Source: Candidatus Gastranaerophilales bacterium (GTDB lineage: Bacteria > Cyanobacteriota > Vampirovibrionia > Gastranaerophilales > Gastranaerophilaceae). From it: a stretch of 64,000 nucleotides of DNA. The notes beneath the pieces are model-generated. The model saw only the letters and a list, made by a program, of their open reading frames with translations. It had not been told where the DNA came from and did not search any database. The stretch spans positions 62,001 through 126,000 of the forward strand of contig CANQNW010000001.1 in assembly GCA_947625305.1 (NCBI GenBank), given 5' to 3'. Below are positions 1 through 8,133 of the stretch, piece by piece; position 1 is the first letter of the stretch; each line of letters begins with the position of its first letter. The position numbers and the translations under genes are program-made.

Positions 1-824
1 TTTCTATCACTTTTTCTCATCAGTTCAACAGCAATGCTTTTTAATGAGCGGGCAGACGAAGTTTGTTTTGGTTCTGCAAATACAGTATTGCTTAATATGC
101 TGTTGTACTTTGTTTCAACGGTATCTTGAAAGGTTTTATCTTCAATGGCTTTGATAATTTGGTCTATTGTGTGATACGGAAGGTTATTGTTTCTTAATTC
201 AAGTTCACAACGAAACAGGTTTATTTGATATAGAAGTATTCCATATCTATCACCTCCAGTAGAGTACCCCATTGGTAGCTCTGGTATTTCAACAAGTTCT
301 TTCAAAGGCAGTACTCTATTTGCTTTATCTATATCAATCAGTTGGGTTGCTTTATCATAACATTTTATAAGAAGTTTTGGTTTATGCTTATTAGAGCTTA
401 AATTCTTCTTCTTCTCAATATATACAGTTTCGATAGAGTCAGTTTTCTTTGTATCTACAATATAGCCATTCAAATATTCATGGTCAAGCAGAGTATCAAG
501 ATAACTCTTTACTTCATCACGAAGTAACACGTCTTTTGCCAAATCTATTCTATGAACGTCAAGGTCTTGACCAGCCACTTCTCTTAGACGTTTTAGAAAT
601 TTACAGAATTCCTCTAAAGGTATCATCTGTAAGTTATGGTTGTATCCCATATAACCCTCTCTATTTTGTTTGGTTGGTGTTACCTCACATAACAACTTAT
701 TGTGTGCATACTTGCTTTGAAATTTTTCATAGTATTGTTCGACAATTTCTTTAATCATTTTAGATGTGTCAGAATCAACCTTTACACTAAAACTTAACTT
801 GTCTATTTTAACTGTTTTAATCAT
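1..824 (-). CDS. Replication initiation factor-like protein (partial, C-terminus outside window)
   Basis: An open frame of 274 codons starts at ATG 824 and runs off the left edge. Conserved-looking stretches are HRIDLAKD (residues 91-98), KCYDKAT (154-160) and FRCELELR (204-211). These match the R-x-D, YDK and R-x-E-x-x-x-R pattern of plasmid and filamentous-phage replication initiators of the Rep_trans/RstA kind. Such proteins nick the origin for rolling-circle replication. The start overlaps the stop of the upstream gene by 8 bases (ATGATTAA), so the two are probably translationally coupled. It lies in the same element as the serine recombinase at 3042. The family call is inferred from short motifs only; an unrelated accessory protein cannot be excluded. 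Confidence 0.5.
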   Translation of the reverse strand, partial: MIKTVKIDKLSFSVKVDSDTSKMIKEIVEQYYEKFQSKYAHNKLLCEVTPTKQNREGYMGYNHNLQMIPLEEFCKFLKRLREVAGQDLDVHRIDLAKDVLLRDEVKSYLDTLLDHEYLNGYIVDTKKTDSIETVYIEKKKNLSSNKHKPKLLIKCYDKATQLIDIDKANRVLPLKELVEIPELPMGYSTGGDRYGILLYQINLFRCELELRNNNLPYHTIDQIIKAIEDKTFQDTVETKYNSILSNTVFAEPKQTSSARSLKSIAVELMRKSDR

Positions 825-2280
825 AGAATCTCTTATAAAACTCATTTAAAGTATATGTAGGAGCAAGTCCTTTTTCTTTTTTACTTACATTTTTTATTAT
901 TTTCTTAATCTTGTCTGAGGTTCTTACATCTAAAGGTGCAAGCTCTTTATCTATAATATCCTTATTTTTTTGAAACAACTCAAGTATAATTATCATGTAG
1001 TCTATATGACTATTCTTTATTTTTAGTTTTGTCAACCCCTCTCTTATAATCTTGATTAACTTGTCATCAGGAAAAGGCTTTTTGATATCATTGAAGGCAA
1101 GTTGTAGCATAGCCCTTTTTGTGAGAATTTTAACCTTATCATCATCGCTAATATCGGATATAACTTGAAAATTACCATTTGCTACAAAATCTTTTGCATT
1201 CAATCTTATTTCTCTTTTTAACTGTTCGTGTTGTTGAATAAAGGACAGTAAGATATACAGTATTTTATAATGAGCTAAGTATATATCATCGCTGTCGTTT
1301 ATGCTTGAAAATAGCGAAACTGGGCATTGGTCTAAGTCTATAAACGAAGCAAACACGCAGTCCACCATATCTTTACTCACTATAGTAGTATCACAAGTTA
1401 GTATATTTTCTTTTTCCAGCTTGTAACTGCATTTGATAAACCTTGCTGAAAAATTTGTATCGGACGGAACATTGTCTATGACTGGAGTATAAAGTGTAGA
1501 AGTGAAATCTTGTTCTTTTGGTCTGAATGTGAACACAATTTGGTTTTCATTCTCACTTTTTATTAAGAAGCCATAAGCAGATGCTAATTGCTTTAGTTGT
1601 AAGAACCAAGTATAGTTATCATCAGCATTTATAGAAATTGTATAAACAACTTTTGTTATAATCGGTGTAAGGTAGGTGAGTACCGAATTTATAACATCAA
1701 TTAAGTCTTTTTTGTTATACTTAGAAGAATAGTTGTTGGTCTGATAATATAGGGAAAATAATACCAAATACAATAGACTTTGTGCATACAGCACAGGGTC
1801 CTTTGCCGTGGACTTGTTTGGAAATAATTTAACTATTAGCTTAGTTTCATCTATACTTATGGATAACTTTAGTATATTGTTAAGTCTATCAGCTTTTATA
1901 TCTCTTTTAAGTTCTTTTAAGTAATCTTTCAGTATCAGTCTTAGCACTCTGTATTCATGACCCCAAAATGTATCGCATTTATAAGAATAGTTACATAATT
2001 TTTTTAAATCTTCTTTATTTAATTCTTCTATACTTCTCATAAACTCTTTCTTAAACAAAGAACAATAGCTACTATTTACCAGACTATATAATTTCTCTCT
2101 GTCTTTATTGTTTTTGAGAATACTCTCTATACTAATCATACTGTTGATTTCGACCACTTCTACACACATACTTTTGTCATGGGTGTTCCTATTATATATA
2201 GCTTGTGATAAATCTATATACTTGTCTTGTGTGTCAGTGTTTGTATTTGATGGGCTAAGCCCTAAACTCTCATCGTTCAT
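817..2280 (-). CDS. Unknown 487-aa protein of the integrated element
   Basis: I do not recognise this protein. It is rich in Lys, Ile, Leu, Asp and Ser, looks soluble and mostly helical, and shows no signal peptide or membrane segment. The frame stays open upstream to 2376, but that part covers a terminator hairpin. ATG 2280 is preceded by GGAG with 6 bases spacing, so I chose it (protein begins MNDESLGLSP). It is the middle gene of a leftward cassette and overlaps the replication-like gene by 8 bases, suggesting a shared role in element maintenance. The ribosome-binding site lies inside an unusual set of inverted repeats described separately. Function unknown. Confidence 0.7.
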   Translation of the reverse strand: MNDESLGLSPSNTNTDTQDKYIDLSQAIYNRNTHDKSMCVEVVEINSMISIESILKNNKDREKLYSLVNSSYCSLFKKEFMRSIEELNKEDLKKLCNYSYKCDTFWGHEYRVLRLILKDYLKELKRDIKADRLNNILKLSISIDETKLIVKLFPNKSTAKDPVLYAQSLLYLVLFSLYYQTNNYSSKYNKKDLIDVINSVLTYLTPIITKVVYTISINADDNYTWFLQLKQLASAYGFLIKSENENQIVFTFRPKEQDFTSTLYTPVIDNVPSDTNFSARFIKCSYKLEKENILTCDTTIVSKDMVDCVFASFIDLDQCPVSLFSSINDSDDIYLAHYKILYILLSFIQQHEQLKREIRLNAKDFVANGNFQVISDISDDDKVKILTKRAMLQLAFNDIKKPFPDDKLIKIIREGLTKLKIKNSHIDYMIIILELFQKNKDIIDKELAPLDVRTSDKIKKIIKNVSKKEKGLAPTYTLNEFYKRFYD

Positions 2281-2356
2281 ACGACTCTCCATTTCTCGAC
2301 TCTCACTTTGAAAAGAAAAGAGGTGGATGAGAGTCGTATTATAACCACCTCTTTTT
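2281..2356 (-). promoter_or_regulatory. Terminator hairpin with competing repeats over the next gene's ribosome-binding site
   Basis: On the minus strand AAAAGAGGTGG (2355-2345) pairs with CCACCTCTTTT (2326-2316), followed by a T-rich run, which gives a terminator-like hairpin. The loop contains ACGACTCTCA. This can pair with TGAGAGTCG (2305-2297) or with GAGAGTCGT (2289-2281); the second segment includes the GGAG ribosome-binding site of ATG 2280. Hairpin and loop pairing together would make a pseudoknot or an on/off switch. The hairpin loop also contains TATAAT, so a promoter is an alternative reading. Confidence 0.5.
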
Positions 2357-2365
2357 AAAATATAA

Positions 2366-2707
2366 TTAATCATCAAGTTCTACTTCCAATCTGTAATCCT
2401 CTTGTTCTTGGTCTTGTTCCAATAAAAGAGGAATAGAAAAAGCAAGTGCTTCGTTTACAATATTTGATACCGATGTTTTTGTTATCAATGCTTTCCACCA
2501 TAACCGCAAAGCTAATAAAATTGGAATCTTAACTTCAAGTGGAACTGAATGGGAAATATTATCATACCTCTGTTCAGTTTTTACATTGTCAATATGATTA
2601 CTGATAGAATTTTCAATGAACTTGTCGAGTTCAATGTATCCTTCTTCCTTGAATGAATTGATTATCTCTGTTATACTTGGTGAAAACTGCAATTTTAGTA
2701 TTATCAT
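2366..2707 (-). CDS. Small unknown protein (113 aa) of the integrated element
   Basis: Not recognised. The frame is open upstream to a GTG at 2779, but ATG 2707 has the better ribosome-binding site (AGAGG, spacing about 6) and follows the stop of the small gene at 2736 without overlap, so I use it. The protein begins MIILKLQFSP, contains a hydrophobic stretch near PILLALRLWW and ends in an acidic tail rich in Gln, Glu and Asp. It is second in a leftward operon and is followed by a terminator hairpin at 2316-2355. A small DNA-binding or partition-accessory protein would fit the setting, but nothing in the sequence proves it. Confidence 0.6.
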   Translation of the reverse strand: MIILKLQFSPSITEIINSFKEEGYIELDKFIENSISNHIDNVKTEQRYDNISHSVPLEVKIPILLALRLWWKALITKTSVSNIVNEALAFSIPLLLEQDQEQEDYRLEVELDD

Positions 2708-2735
2708 GTGAGCCTCTTTTTGTGGTTTTACCACC

Positions 2736-2882
2736 TTATCTATTACTATTTGTACCTGCTTTTTCTTGTCCCAGTTCACATATCAAAGAAACATAAGCAG
2801 CAAGCCTGTTAACTTCTTCTGTATGAGAAGTTTCTTCTGCTCTATGGAGTTTTATAGTAAAGTTATCTACTTTTAGTTCCAT
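2736..2882 (-). CDS. Very small unknown protein (48 aa), first gene of element operon
   Basis: A 49-codon frame starts at ATG 2882 with AGGA 7 bases upstream and ends at TAA 2736, just before the 113-aa gene. The product begins MELKVDNFTI and is charged and helical. Its size and close spacing to the next gene suggest a small regulatory or accessory protein of the mobile element. The good ribosome-binding site and operon position argue for a real gene; there is no family assignment. Confidence 0.55.
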   Translation of the reverse strand: MELKVDNFTIKLHRAEETSHTEEVNRLAAYVSLICELGQEKAGTNSNR

Positions 2883-2940
2883 TGGTGTTCCTTTGTTCTT
2901 TCTATAAGAAAATGATAACTCCCAATGAGTATCTTCTCCG

Positions 2941-2964
2941 TAACTTTAGTTATAACTTTGGTTA
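2941..2964. promoter_or_regulatory. Palindromic operator candidate between recombinase and accessory operon
   Basis: A 24-bp interrupted palindrome with arms TAAC/GTTA at the ends and the perfect core AGTTATAACT (2948-2957). It lies in the 159-bp divergent region between the leftward accessory operon and the recombinase. This is where a repressor controlling integration versus maintenance would be expected to bind. Confidence 0.4.
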
Positions 2965-3006
2965 TGAGTAATATGTAAATCTTGTTGGCTTGGATGCAGC
3001 ATTATA

Positions 3007-3035
3007 TTTACTGGTTAGCTTATTTCTGCTACAAT
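3007..3035 (+). promoter_or_regulatory. Promoter of the serine recombinase, probably leaderless
   Basis: TTTACT at 3007-3012 and TACAAT at 3030-3035 are separated by exactly 17 bases. The expected start of transcription falls on about 3042, the A of the recombinase ATG. No ribosome-binding site precedes that ATG, which fits a leaderless mRNA. Confidence 0.45.
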
Positions 3036-3041
3036 ACAAGC

Positions 3042-4658
3042 ATGAAGAAAGCTGTATTATATGCTCGTGTATCATCAAAAAGACAAGAGGAAGAAGGTTT
3101 TTCAATTCCTGCTCAAGTCAAATATTTGCATGAGTATGCTTTGAAAAACAATATTGAAGTTGTTAGGGAATTTGTTGAGGCAGAAACAGCAAAAAAAGCT
3201 GGTCGTACTGAGTTCAATAATATGGTTAATTATCTTCAAGAGCATGAAGATGAAAGAATTATACTGGTTGAAAAAGTTGATAGACTATACAGAAACTTCT
3301 CAGACTATGGAACGATAGAGAATATCAAAGGGTTAGTAGTTCATTTTGTTAAAGAGAATGAGGTTTTGTCTGAAAATTCCCGTTCAAGTATGAAGCTTAT
3401 GATGGGTATGCGTTTACTAATGGCGAAACATTATATTGATAACTTAGCTGAAGAGTCCGCCAAAGGTTTGAATGAGAGAATAGAACAAGGTTATGCTCTT
3501 TATCCCCCATTAGGATATATGTATGGTAATGACGGCACAAATAAACATGCAATAATTAAAGACCCGGAACGTTACCCTTATGCTATTAAAGCATTTAATA
3601 TGTATGTATATGATAACTTGTCAGCTTCTTCTATTAACAATATTCTTTATGAGGAAGGCTTAAGAAATCCATCAGGCAATAAATATGCTGTATCTACAAT
3701 TCAAAGAATGTTTAGAAATCCGATGTATGTCGGGGATTATATTTATCAAGGCAAATTATACCCCAATGGTAAACACGAACCTTTAATCAGTAGAGAATTA
3801 TTCCAACTTGCACAAAATAAGCTGAACAATGCTAATAATACAACAAGAAAGCATGAAATAGAGTTCCCTTATATTGGGCTGTTCAAATGTGGTGTGTGTG
3901 GTTGCAGTTACACAGCAGAGAGGAAAGTTAAACCGAGCGGAAAAGAATATATATACTACCACTGTACTGGCAAGGGTAAAATCAAAACTTGTAAGAAGGC
4001 TTCATACATTAGTGAAACTAAAATAGAGAAGTTCATTGTGGAAATTCTCAAACAGTTAGAGAACATACCTCAAGAGTTCATAGATGAAATTAAAGTTAAT
4101 TTAAAAGAACTCCATGAGCAAAGGTATGAATATAGTTCTACTGCTCAAGATAGTATAAATAAACGCATCAAAGAAATAGACAGCATGCTTGCTAATGGTT
4201 ATAAACGAATGCTTAGAAACACAGACGGTAGTGAAGATGAATTGTGGAATACTACTTATAAACAGTTGAATGCCGAGAAAACAGAATTAAGAGAAAAATT
4301 GGCATATATAGATAAGGCTGATGACGAGTTCTATAAACAGTCTGACCTAATAATAAAGTTTTGCAAGGATGCAAGTAATATTTTCATCAAATCTACCCCT
4401 TCACAGAAAAGAACAATTTGTGAAATTATAGGTTCGAACTTTATTGCACATGCCCAAAAAATAGATGTAACACTGTATCCTGTGTTCTATGACATAATTG
4501 AAATGAATCATTTAAGTCGTTCTCAAAACGGAAGGTTCGAACTCACTGAAACGCAATTAGGACAACAAAAAAGAGCTTCTAAAAAAGCTCTTGAATTAAA
4601 TGGCGGGACCGACGAGGCTCGAACTCGCGACCTTCTGCGTGACAGGCAGACACTCTAA
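3042..4658 (+). CDS. Large serine recombinase (integrase)
   Basis: 538 aa. The N-terminal resolvase domain carries the catalytic serine in YARVSSKRQ (residues 7-15) and the conserved VDRLYRN arginines. It is followed by a recombinase domain (PLGY ... NPMYVGDYIYQG), a zinc ribbon (CGVC ... YYHC ... CKKAS) and a coiled-coil region, the usual order for large serine integrases. These enzymes join attP and attB through a covalent serine intermediate. The ATG at 3042 is chosen because the resolvase fold starts at once (MKKAVLYARV). The last roughly 35 codons read through a tRNA terminator and into the 3' half of tRNA-Asp, so the C-terminal tail was probably acquired at the insertion site and is not conserved protein. 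Confidence 0.93.
   Translation: MKKAVLYARVSSKRQEEEGFSIPAQVKYLHEYALKNNIEVVREFVEAETAKKAGRTEFNNMVNYLQEHEDERIILVEKVDRLYRNFSDYGTIENIKGLVVHFVKENEVLSENSRSSMKLMMGMRLLMAKHYIDNLAEESAKGLNERIEQGYALYPPLGYMYGNDGTNKHAIIKDPERYPYAIKAFNMYVYDNLSASSINNILYEEGLRNPSGNKYAVSTIQRMFRNPMYVGDYIYQGKLYPNGKHEPLISRELFQLAQNKLNNANNTTRKHEIEFPYIGLFKCGVCGCSYTAERKVKPSGKEYIYYHCTGKGKIKTCKKASYISETKIEKFIVEILKQLENIPQEFIDEIKVNLKELHEQRYEYSSTAQDSINKRIKEIDSMLANGYKRMLRNTDGSEDELWNTTYKQLNAEKTELREKLAYIDKADDEFYKQSDLIIKFCKDASNIFIKSTPSQKRTICEIIGSNFIAHAQKIDVTLYPVFYDIIEMNHLSRSQNGRFELTETQLGQQKRASKKALELNGGTDEARTRDLLRDRQTL
4566..4592 (-). terminator. Rho-independent terminator of tRNA-Asp
   Basis: AAGAGCTT (4571-4578) and AAGCTCTT (4585-4592) form an 8-bp stem. 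The A-run at 4567-4572 becomes a U-run on the minus strand. It lies just after the tRNA 3' end and inside the recombinase reading frame. Confidence 0.7.
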
Positions 4659-4678
4659 CCAAACTGAGCTACGATCCC
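4601..4678 (-). tRNA. tRNA-Asp (GTC)
   Basis: 78 bases including an encoded CCA. The acceptor stem GGGATCG pairs with CGGTCCC, the D arm has GCTCAG..GGTTAGAG, the anticodon loop is CTGTCAC (anticodon GTC), and the T loop is TTCGAGC. The 3' end faces the recombinase and overlaps its last codons, which makes this tRNA the likely chromosomal target of the element at 1-4600. Confidence 0.95.
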
Positions 4679-4795
4679 AACGCAAATTATTATATTCTAA
4701 CCAAAAAAAAATTGCAACAATATTGTTTCTTTTATATTTTACTATTTATTTTTTTACAATATAATTTTATATATATTACATTTACGAGGCTAATT

Positions 4796-6823
4796 ATGAA
4801 TAAATATCTTCTTGAAATAGGAACCGAAGAACTTGCTTATAAATTTATACCGTCTGCTATGGAACAGTTAAAAACTGAATTTACAAAAGCATTAGAAGAA
4901 AATCAAATAAATTATTCCAAAATCAATGTATATGCAACTCCCCGCAGACTTGCAGTTATTATTGAGAATTTACCTGAAAAACAAGAAGATACAGAAAAAA
5001 TAATTAAAGGACCTATTGCCACAATTGCTTACGACGAAAACGGTAATTTAACGAATGCAGGCTTGGGGTTTGCGAAAAAAAATAATGTAGAACCCGATAA
5101 CTTATTTAAACAAGATAATTATATCTGGGCAAAAATTTCACAAAAAGGTAAAAACACTCAAGCTATTTTAAAAACATTAGTCCCTGAAATAATTCTCAAA
5201 TTAAAAGGCACTCATTTTATGAGATGGGCGGATTTGGATATTAAGTTTCAAAGACCAATCAGATGGATTGTTTCCTTATTTAATAATAATATTGTTGAGT
5301 TTGAATTTGCCAATATTAAAGCTTCAAACATTACAAGAGGTCATAGATTTTCTAAGACCAACATAGAAATTAACACCCCTGATGAGTATCTTTCAAAGCT
5401 TGAAAACGCAAATGTTATTGCGGATGTTGCTAAAAGAAAAGAAACTATCGTTACTTTAGCAAAAGCTAAAGCTAAAGAAATTAATGCTGAAATCATAATA
5501 GATGAAGATTTACTTGACGAAGTTACTTTTATAACAGAATGGCCAATCCCTGTAATATGCTCATTTGAAGAAAAATATCTTCAAATCCCCGAAAAAGTTG
5601 CAGTTACCGTTATGGCAGTTCATCAAAGATATTTCCCGTTATATAAAGACGGAAAACTTTTAAATAAATTTATTACTATAAGCAACTACGTTGGTGATAC
5701 CTTTGATAATATTAAAGCAGGAAACGAAAGAGTTGTAAGAGCAAGACTTGAAGATGCCGTATTCTTCGTACATGAAGATACTCAAAAACCTTTAATATCT
5801 TACCTTGAAGACTTAAAAGGAGTAACATTCCAAAAAGGATTTGGCTCAGTGTATGATAAAACTCAAAGAATATGCACATTAGCAAAAACAATATCTAAAC
5901 AATTAAAAATAATGTCTGTAGATATAGAAAGAACAGCTTTATTATGTAAGACAGACCTTGTAACCAAACTGGTATTTGAATTTACGGAACTTCAAGGTTA
6001 TATTGGCGCAGATTATGCCCTAAGAAGCGGTGAATCAAAAGAAGTAGCAAAAGGAATTATGGAACACTATTTTCCGCTCAATGCAGATTCTGAAACAGCT
6101 ACAGGAGTTGAAGGACAGGTTGTTGGTATAGCAGATAAAATTGATACAATCGTCACTGTTTTTGCTGACGGAAAGAAAATATCAGGTTCCCAAGACCCGC
6201 TTGGTGTAAGAAGAGCAACCCTTGGGATACTTAAGACCATCTTACAAAACAACTTAAAAATTAATCTTTCAGACCTGATAAAACAAGCAATTGACCTTAT
6301 GCCTGTTCAAATTGAAGATAAAAATAAACTTTTCCAAAATATTAAGGAATTTTTTGAACAAAGATTGATAATATTATTATCAGACAAATATAAACACGAT
6401 ATACTAGAAGCCTGCATAAGCGAAAAAGATGTTTTAACCGATTTAGAAGACTTTATAACAAGACTAAATATTGTCTCCGGTATTATAAAACAAAATGATT
6501 ACGGACTTTTCCATGAAAGTATAAACAGAATAATAAGAATTATAAAAAACGAAACTAATTTTTCATCAGTTAATGAAACTTTGCTTACAGTTAACAGTGA
6601 AAAAACTCTTTGGACACAAACAAAGAAAATCAATGAAAAAGAATTGTCTTATGATAATCTTGAAACTGCTTTATTTGAACTGGTGCCTGCAATTTCAGAT
6701 TTCTTTGATAAAGTGCTTGTTATGGATAAAGATGAAAGTATTAAAAAGAACAGAATTAATCTATTAAATGAAGTAAAAAATAAATTCTCAGCAATTGCTG
6801 ATTTCAGCAAAATAGTTTACTGA
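4796..6823 (+). CDS. glyS: Glycine--tRNA ligase beta subunit
   Basis: 675 aa, near the usual length for GlyS. The N-terminus MNKYLLEIGTEELAYKFIP and the stretches ATPRRLAV, MRWADLDIKFQRPIRWIVSL and VFFVHEDTQKPL are typical of the family. The beta subunit works with GlyQ in a two-chain enzyme that charges tRNA-Gly in the cytoplasm. ATG 4796 is chosen because it has GAGG upstream (ACGAGGCTAATT); the frame is open further upstream without a better start. No glyQ lies beside it. Its 3' end overlaps the convergent gene by 7 bases. Confidence 0.96.
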   Translation: MNKYLLEIGTEELAYKFIPSAMEQLKTEFTKALEENQINYSKINVYATPRRLAVIIENLPEKQEDTEKIIKGPIATIAYDENGNLTNAGLGFAKKNNVEPDNLFKQDNYIWAKISQKGKNTQAILKTLVPEIILKLKGTHFMRWADLDIKFQRPIRWIVSLFNNNIVEFEFANIKASNITRGHRFSKTNIEINTPDEYLSKLENANVIADVAKRKETIVTLAKAKAKEINAEIIIDEDLLDEVTFITEWPIPVICSFEEKYLQIPEKVAVTVMAVHQRYFPLYKDGKLLNKFITISNYVGDTFDNIKAGNERVVRARLEDAVFFVHEDTQKPLISYLEDLKGVTFQKGFGSVYDKTQRICTLAKTISKQLKIMSVDIERTALLCKTDLVTKLVFEFTELQGYIGADYALRSGESKEVAKGIMEHYFPLNADSETATGVEGQVVGIADKIDTIVTVFADGKKISGSQDPLGVRRATLGILKTILQNNLKINLSDLIKQAIDLMPVQIEDKNKLFQNIKEFFEQRLIILLSDKYKHDILEACISEKDVLTDLEDFITRLNIVSGIIKQNDYGLFHESINRIIRIIKNETNFSSVNETLLTVNSEKTLWTQTKKINEKELSYDNLETALFELVPAISDFFDKVLVMDKDESIKKNRINLLNEVKNKFSAIADFSKIVY

Positions 6824-8049
6824 TTTTTTAAACTTTCTATGACCGCCTTAATATTTGGATTTGATACTTTTTCAATAACGGAAACTAAATCAACACCTTC
6901 AAGCATATTTAGATTTTTTAAAGCAGTAACAGTTTCGCACAATATAATTTCATCCTCAGAATTTAAAAGTTCTTTCACATTTGCGAAAGCTTCTTTTAAA
7001 TTTAACTCGCAAATTAAAGAAAGAACAGCGGATATATCAGAGTTTGAACCATTTAATCCGTTTAACAATATTTTTTTTTGTTTATTCCAAAACTCATTAC
7101 CTGCACCCTGCAGTAATTTCAATATGGAAGATATTTCATACTTTGTATCTTTAGTTTCATCGTAAACATACTCGGGGTTTTCACAGAATAATTTAAATTT
7201 AACGAGTGCCCTTAAAAGTATCTCAGAGATTTTCCAAGCAGGGGAATTATCATGCTCATTTTTTTGAATAAGATAGTCAATAACATCATATAATTCAAAC
7301 TGAAATATATCTTCTAACGGTAATATTTCACCCAAACCCGCTAGAATATAATCAATAACAGATAATATATCATTGAATTTATCAGTTTTTAAAAGAGCCG
7401 ATAAACTAACGGAATATGGGATTTGCCCTGCTATATTTTCAGGAATTTTAGAAGTATTCATAGCCCTAATTATTTCATCTAAAGGATAATTCCTGCGATA
7501 AGCCGTAAAAAATTTAACTGCTTTTAATTTTTCAAAATCATCATTAGAGGATAAATAACTTATAGCAATATCATATGATACATCATCCTGCATTTGCCCG
7601 AGAGCTTCCGCAGAATTATAACTAAGCATTTCATTATCGGAAAAAGCATATTTACCTAATAATTCAAGTGCAATAGTATCAGGAATATAAGAAAAATATT
7701 TTGCCGAATATGTTTTTTGTGATTCAGAACCTTTTTCCAATAATTCAAATATATCATCCGTTAAGTCTTGATTAGCATGCTTTGCCAGTATAGATGCAAA
7801 TAAATCATCATAATAAGGTGAATAAATATCGAAAAATTTAATTAAATTTATAAAATTTTCCTTAGTAACAACTTTTTCAATTCGCTTATTTACATTGTTC
7901 CTAACGAAATCAAATAAAAATTCGGTCTTTTCGACAAGCATTTTAAAAAGTTTAACATCACAGCAAGATACAAGATAATTAGCAGATTCTATGGCTTTTT
8001 CTTCATCTTTGCCTGTCAGATTTTTTAAATATTCATTTAAATTTTCCAT
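6817..8049 (-). CDS. HEAT-like helical repeat protein
   Basis: 410 aa, soluble, with no signal peptide. It shows repeated helix pairs and alternating Leu/Ala patterns, for example NSAEALGQMQDDVSYDIAIS and a following LKAVKFF segment, as in HEAT or ARM-like scaffolds that bind other proteins. There is no catalytic motif. The ATG directly follows a strong promoter with no ribosome-binding site, so it is probably leaderless. Convergent with glyS with a 7-base overlap. Specific function unknown. Confidence 0.75.
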   Translation of the reverse strand: MENLNEYLKNLTGKDEEKAIESANYLVSCCDVKLFKMLVEKTEFLFDFVRNNVNKRIEKVVTKENFINLIKFFDIYSPYYDDLFASILAKHANQDLTDDIFELLEKGSESQKTYSAKYFSYIPDTIALELLGKYAFSDNEMLSYNSAEALGQMQDDVSYDIAISYLSSNDDFEKLKAVKFFTAYRRNYPLDEIIRAMNTSKIPENIAGQIPYSVSLSALLKTDKFNDILSVIDYILAGLGEILPLEDIFQFELYDVIDYLIQKNEHDNSPAWKISEILLRALVKFKLFCENPEYVYDETKDTKYEISSILKLLQGAGNEFWNKQKKILLNGLNGSNSDISAVLSLICELNLKEAFANVKELLNSEDEIILCETVTALKNLNMLEGVDLVSVIEKVSNPNIKAVIESLKNQ

Positions 8050-8055
8050 ACAGTT

Positions 8056-8084
8056 ATTATAAATGTAAATTTAATGATTTACAA
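8056..8084 (-). promoter_or_regulatory. Strong promoter, leaderless transcript for the HEAT-like gene
   Basis: On the minus strand TTGTAA (8084-8079), a 17-base spacer, and TATAAT (8061-8056). Transcription would start near 8049, the first base of the ATG. No Shine-Dalgarno sequence exists in the 6 bases between -10 and ATG. Confidence 0.65.
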
Positions 8085-8085
8085 T

Positions 8086-8117
8086 AAAAAACCTCCGAAA
8101 TTATTCGGAGGTTTTTT
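8086..8117. terminator. Rho-independent terminator after the SLH protein gene
   Basis: Stem AAAAAACCTCCGAA / TTCGGAGGTTTTTT with a 4-base loop. It serves the leftward SLH gene ending at 8134 and separates it from the next leftward gene. Confidence 0.85.
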
Positions 8118-8133
8118 ATTTATTTTTAACAAG

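Noticed and set aside
449-754. Plus-strand 101-codon frame at 449-754
   Set aside because: Antisense to the replication initiator-like gene, which has the better start, coupling and motif content.
6839-7165. Plus-strand frame downstream of glyS
   Set aside because: Antisense to the HEAT-like gene and without a ribosome-binding site.
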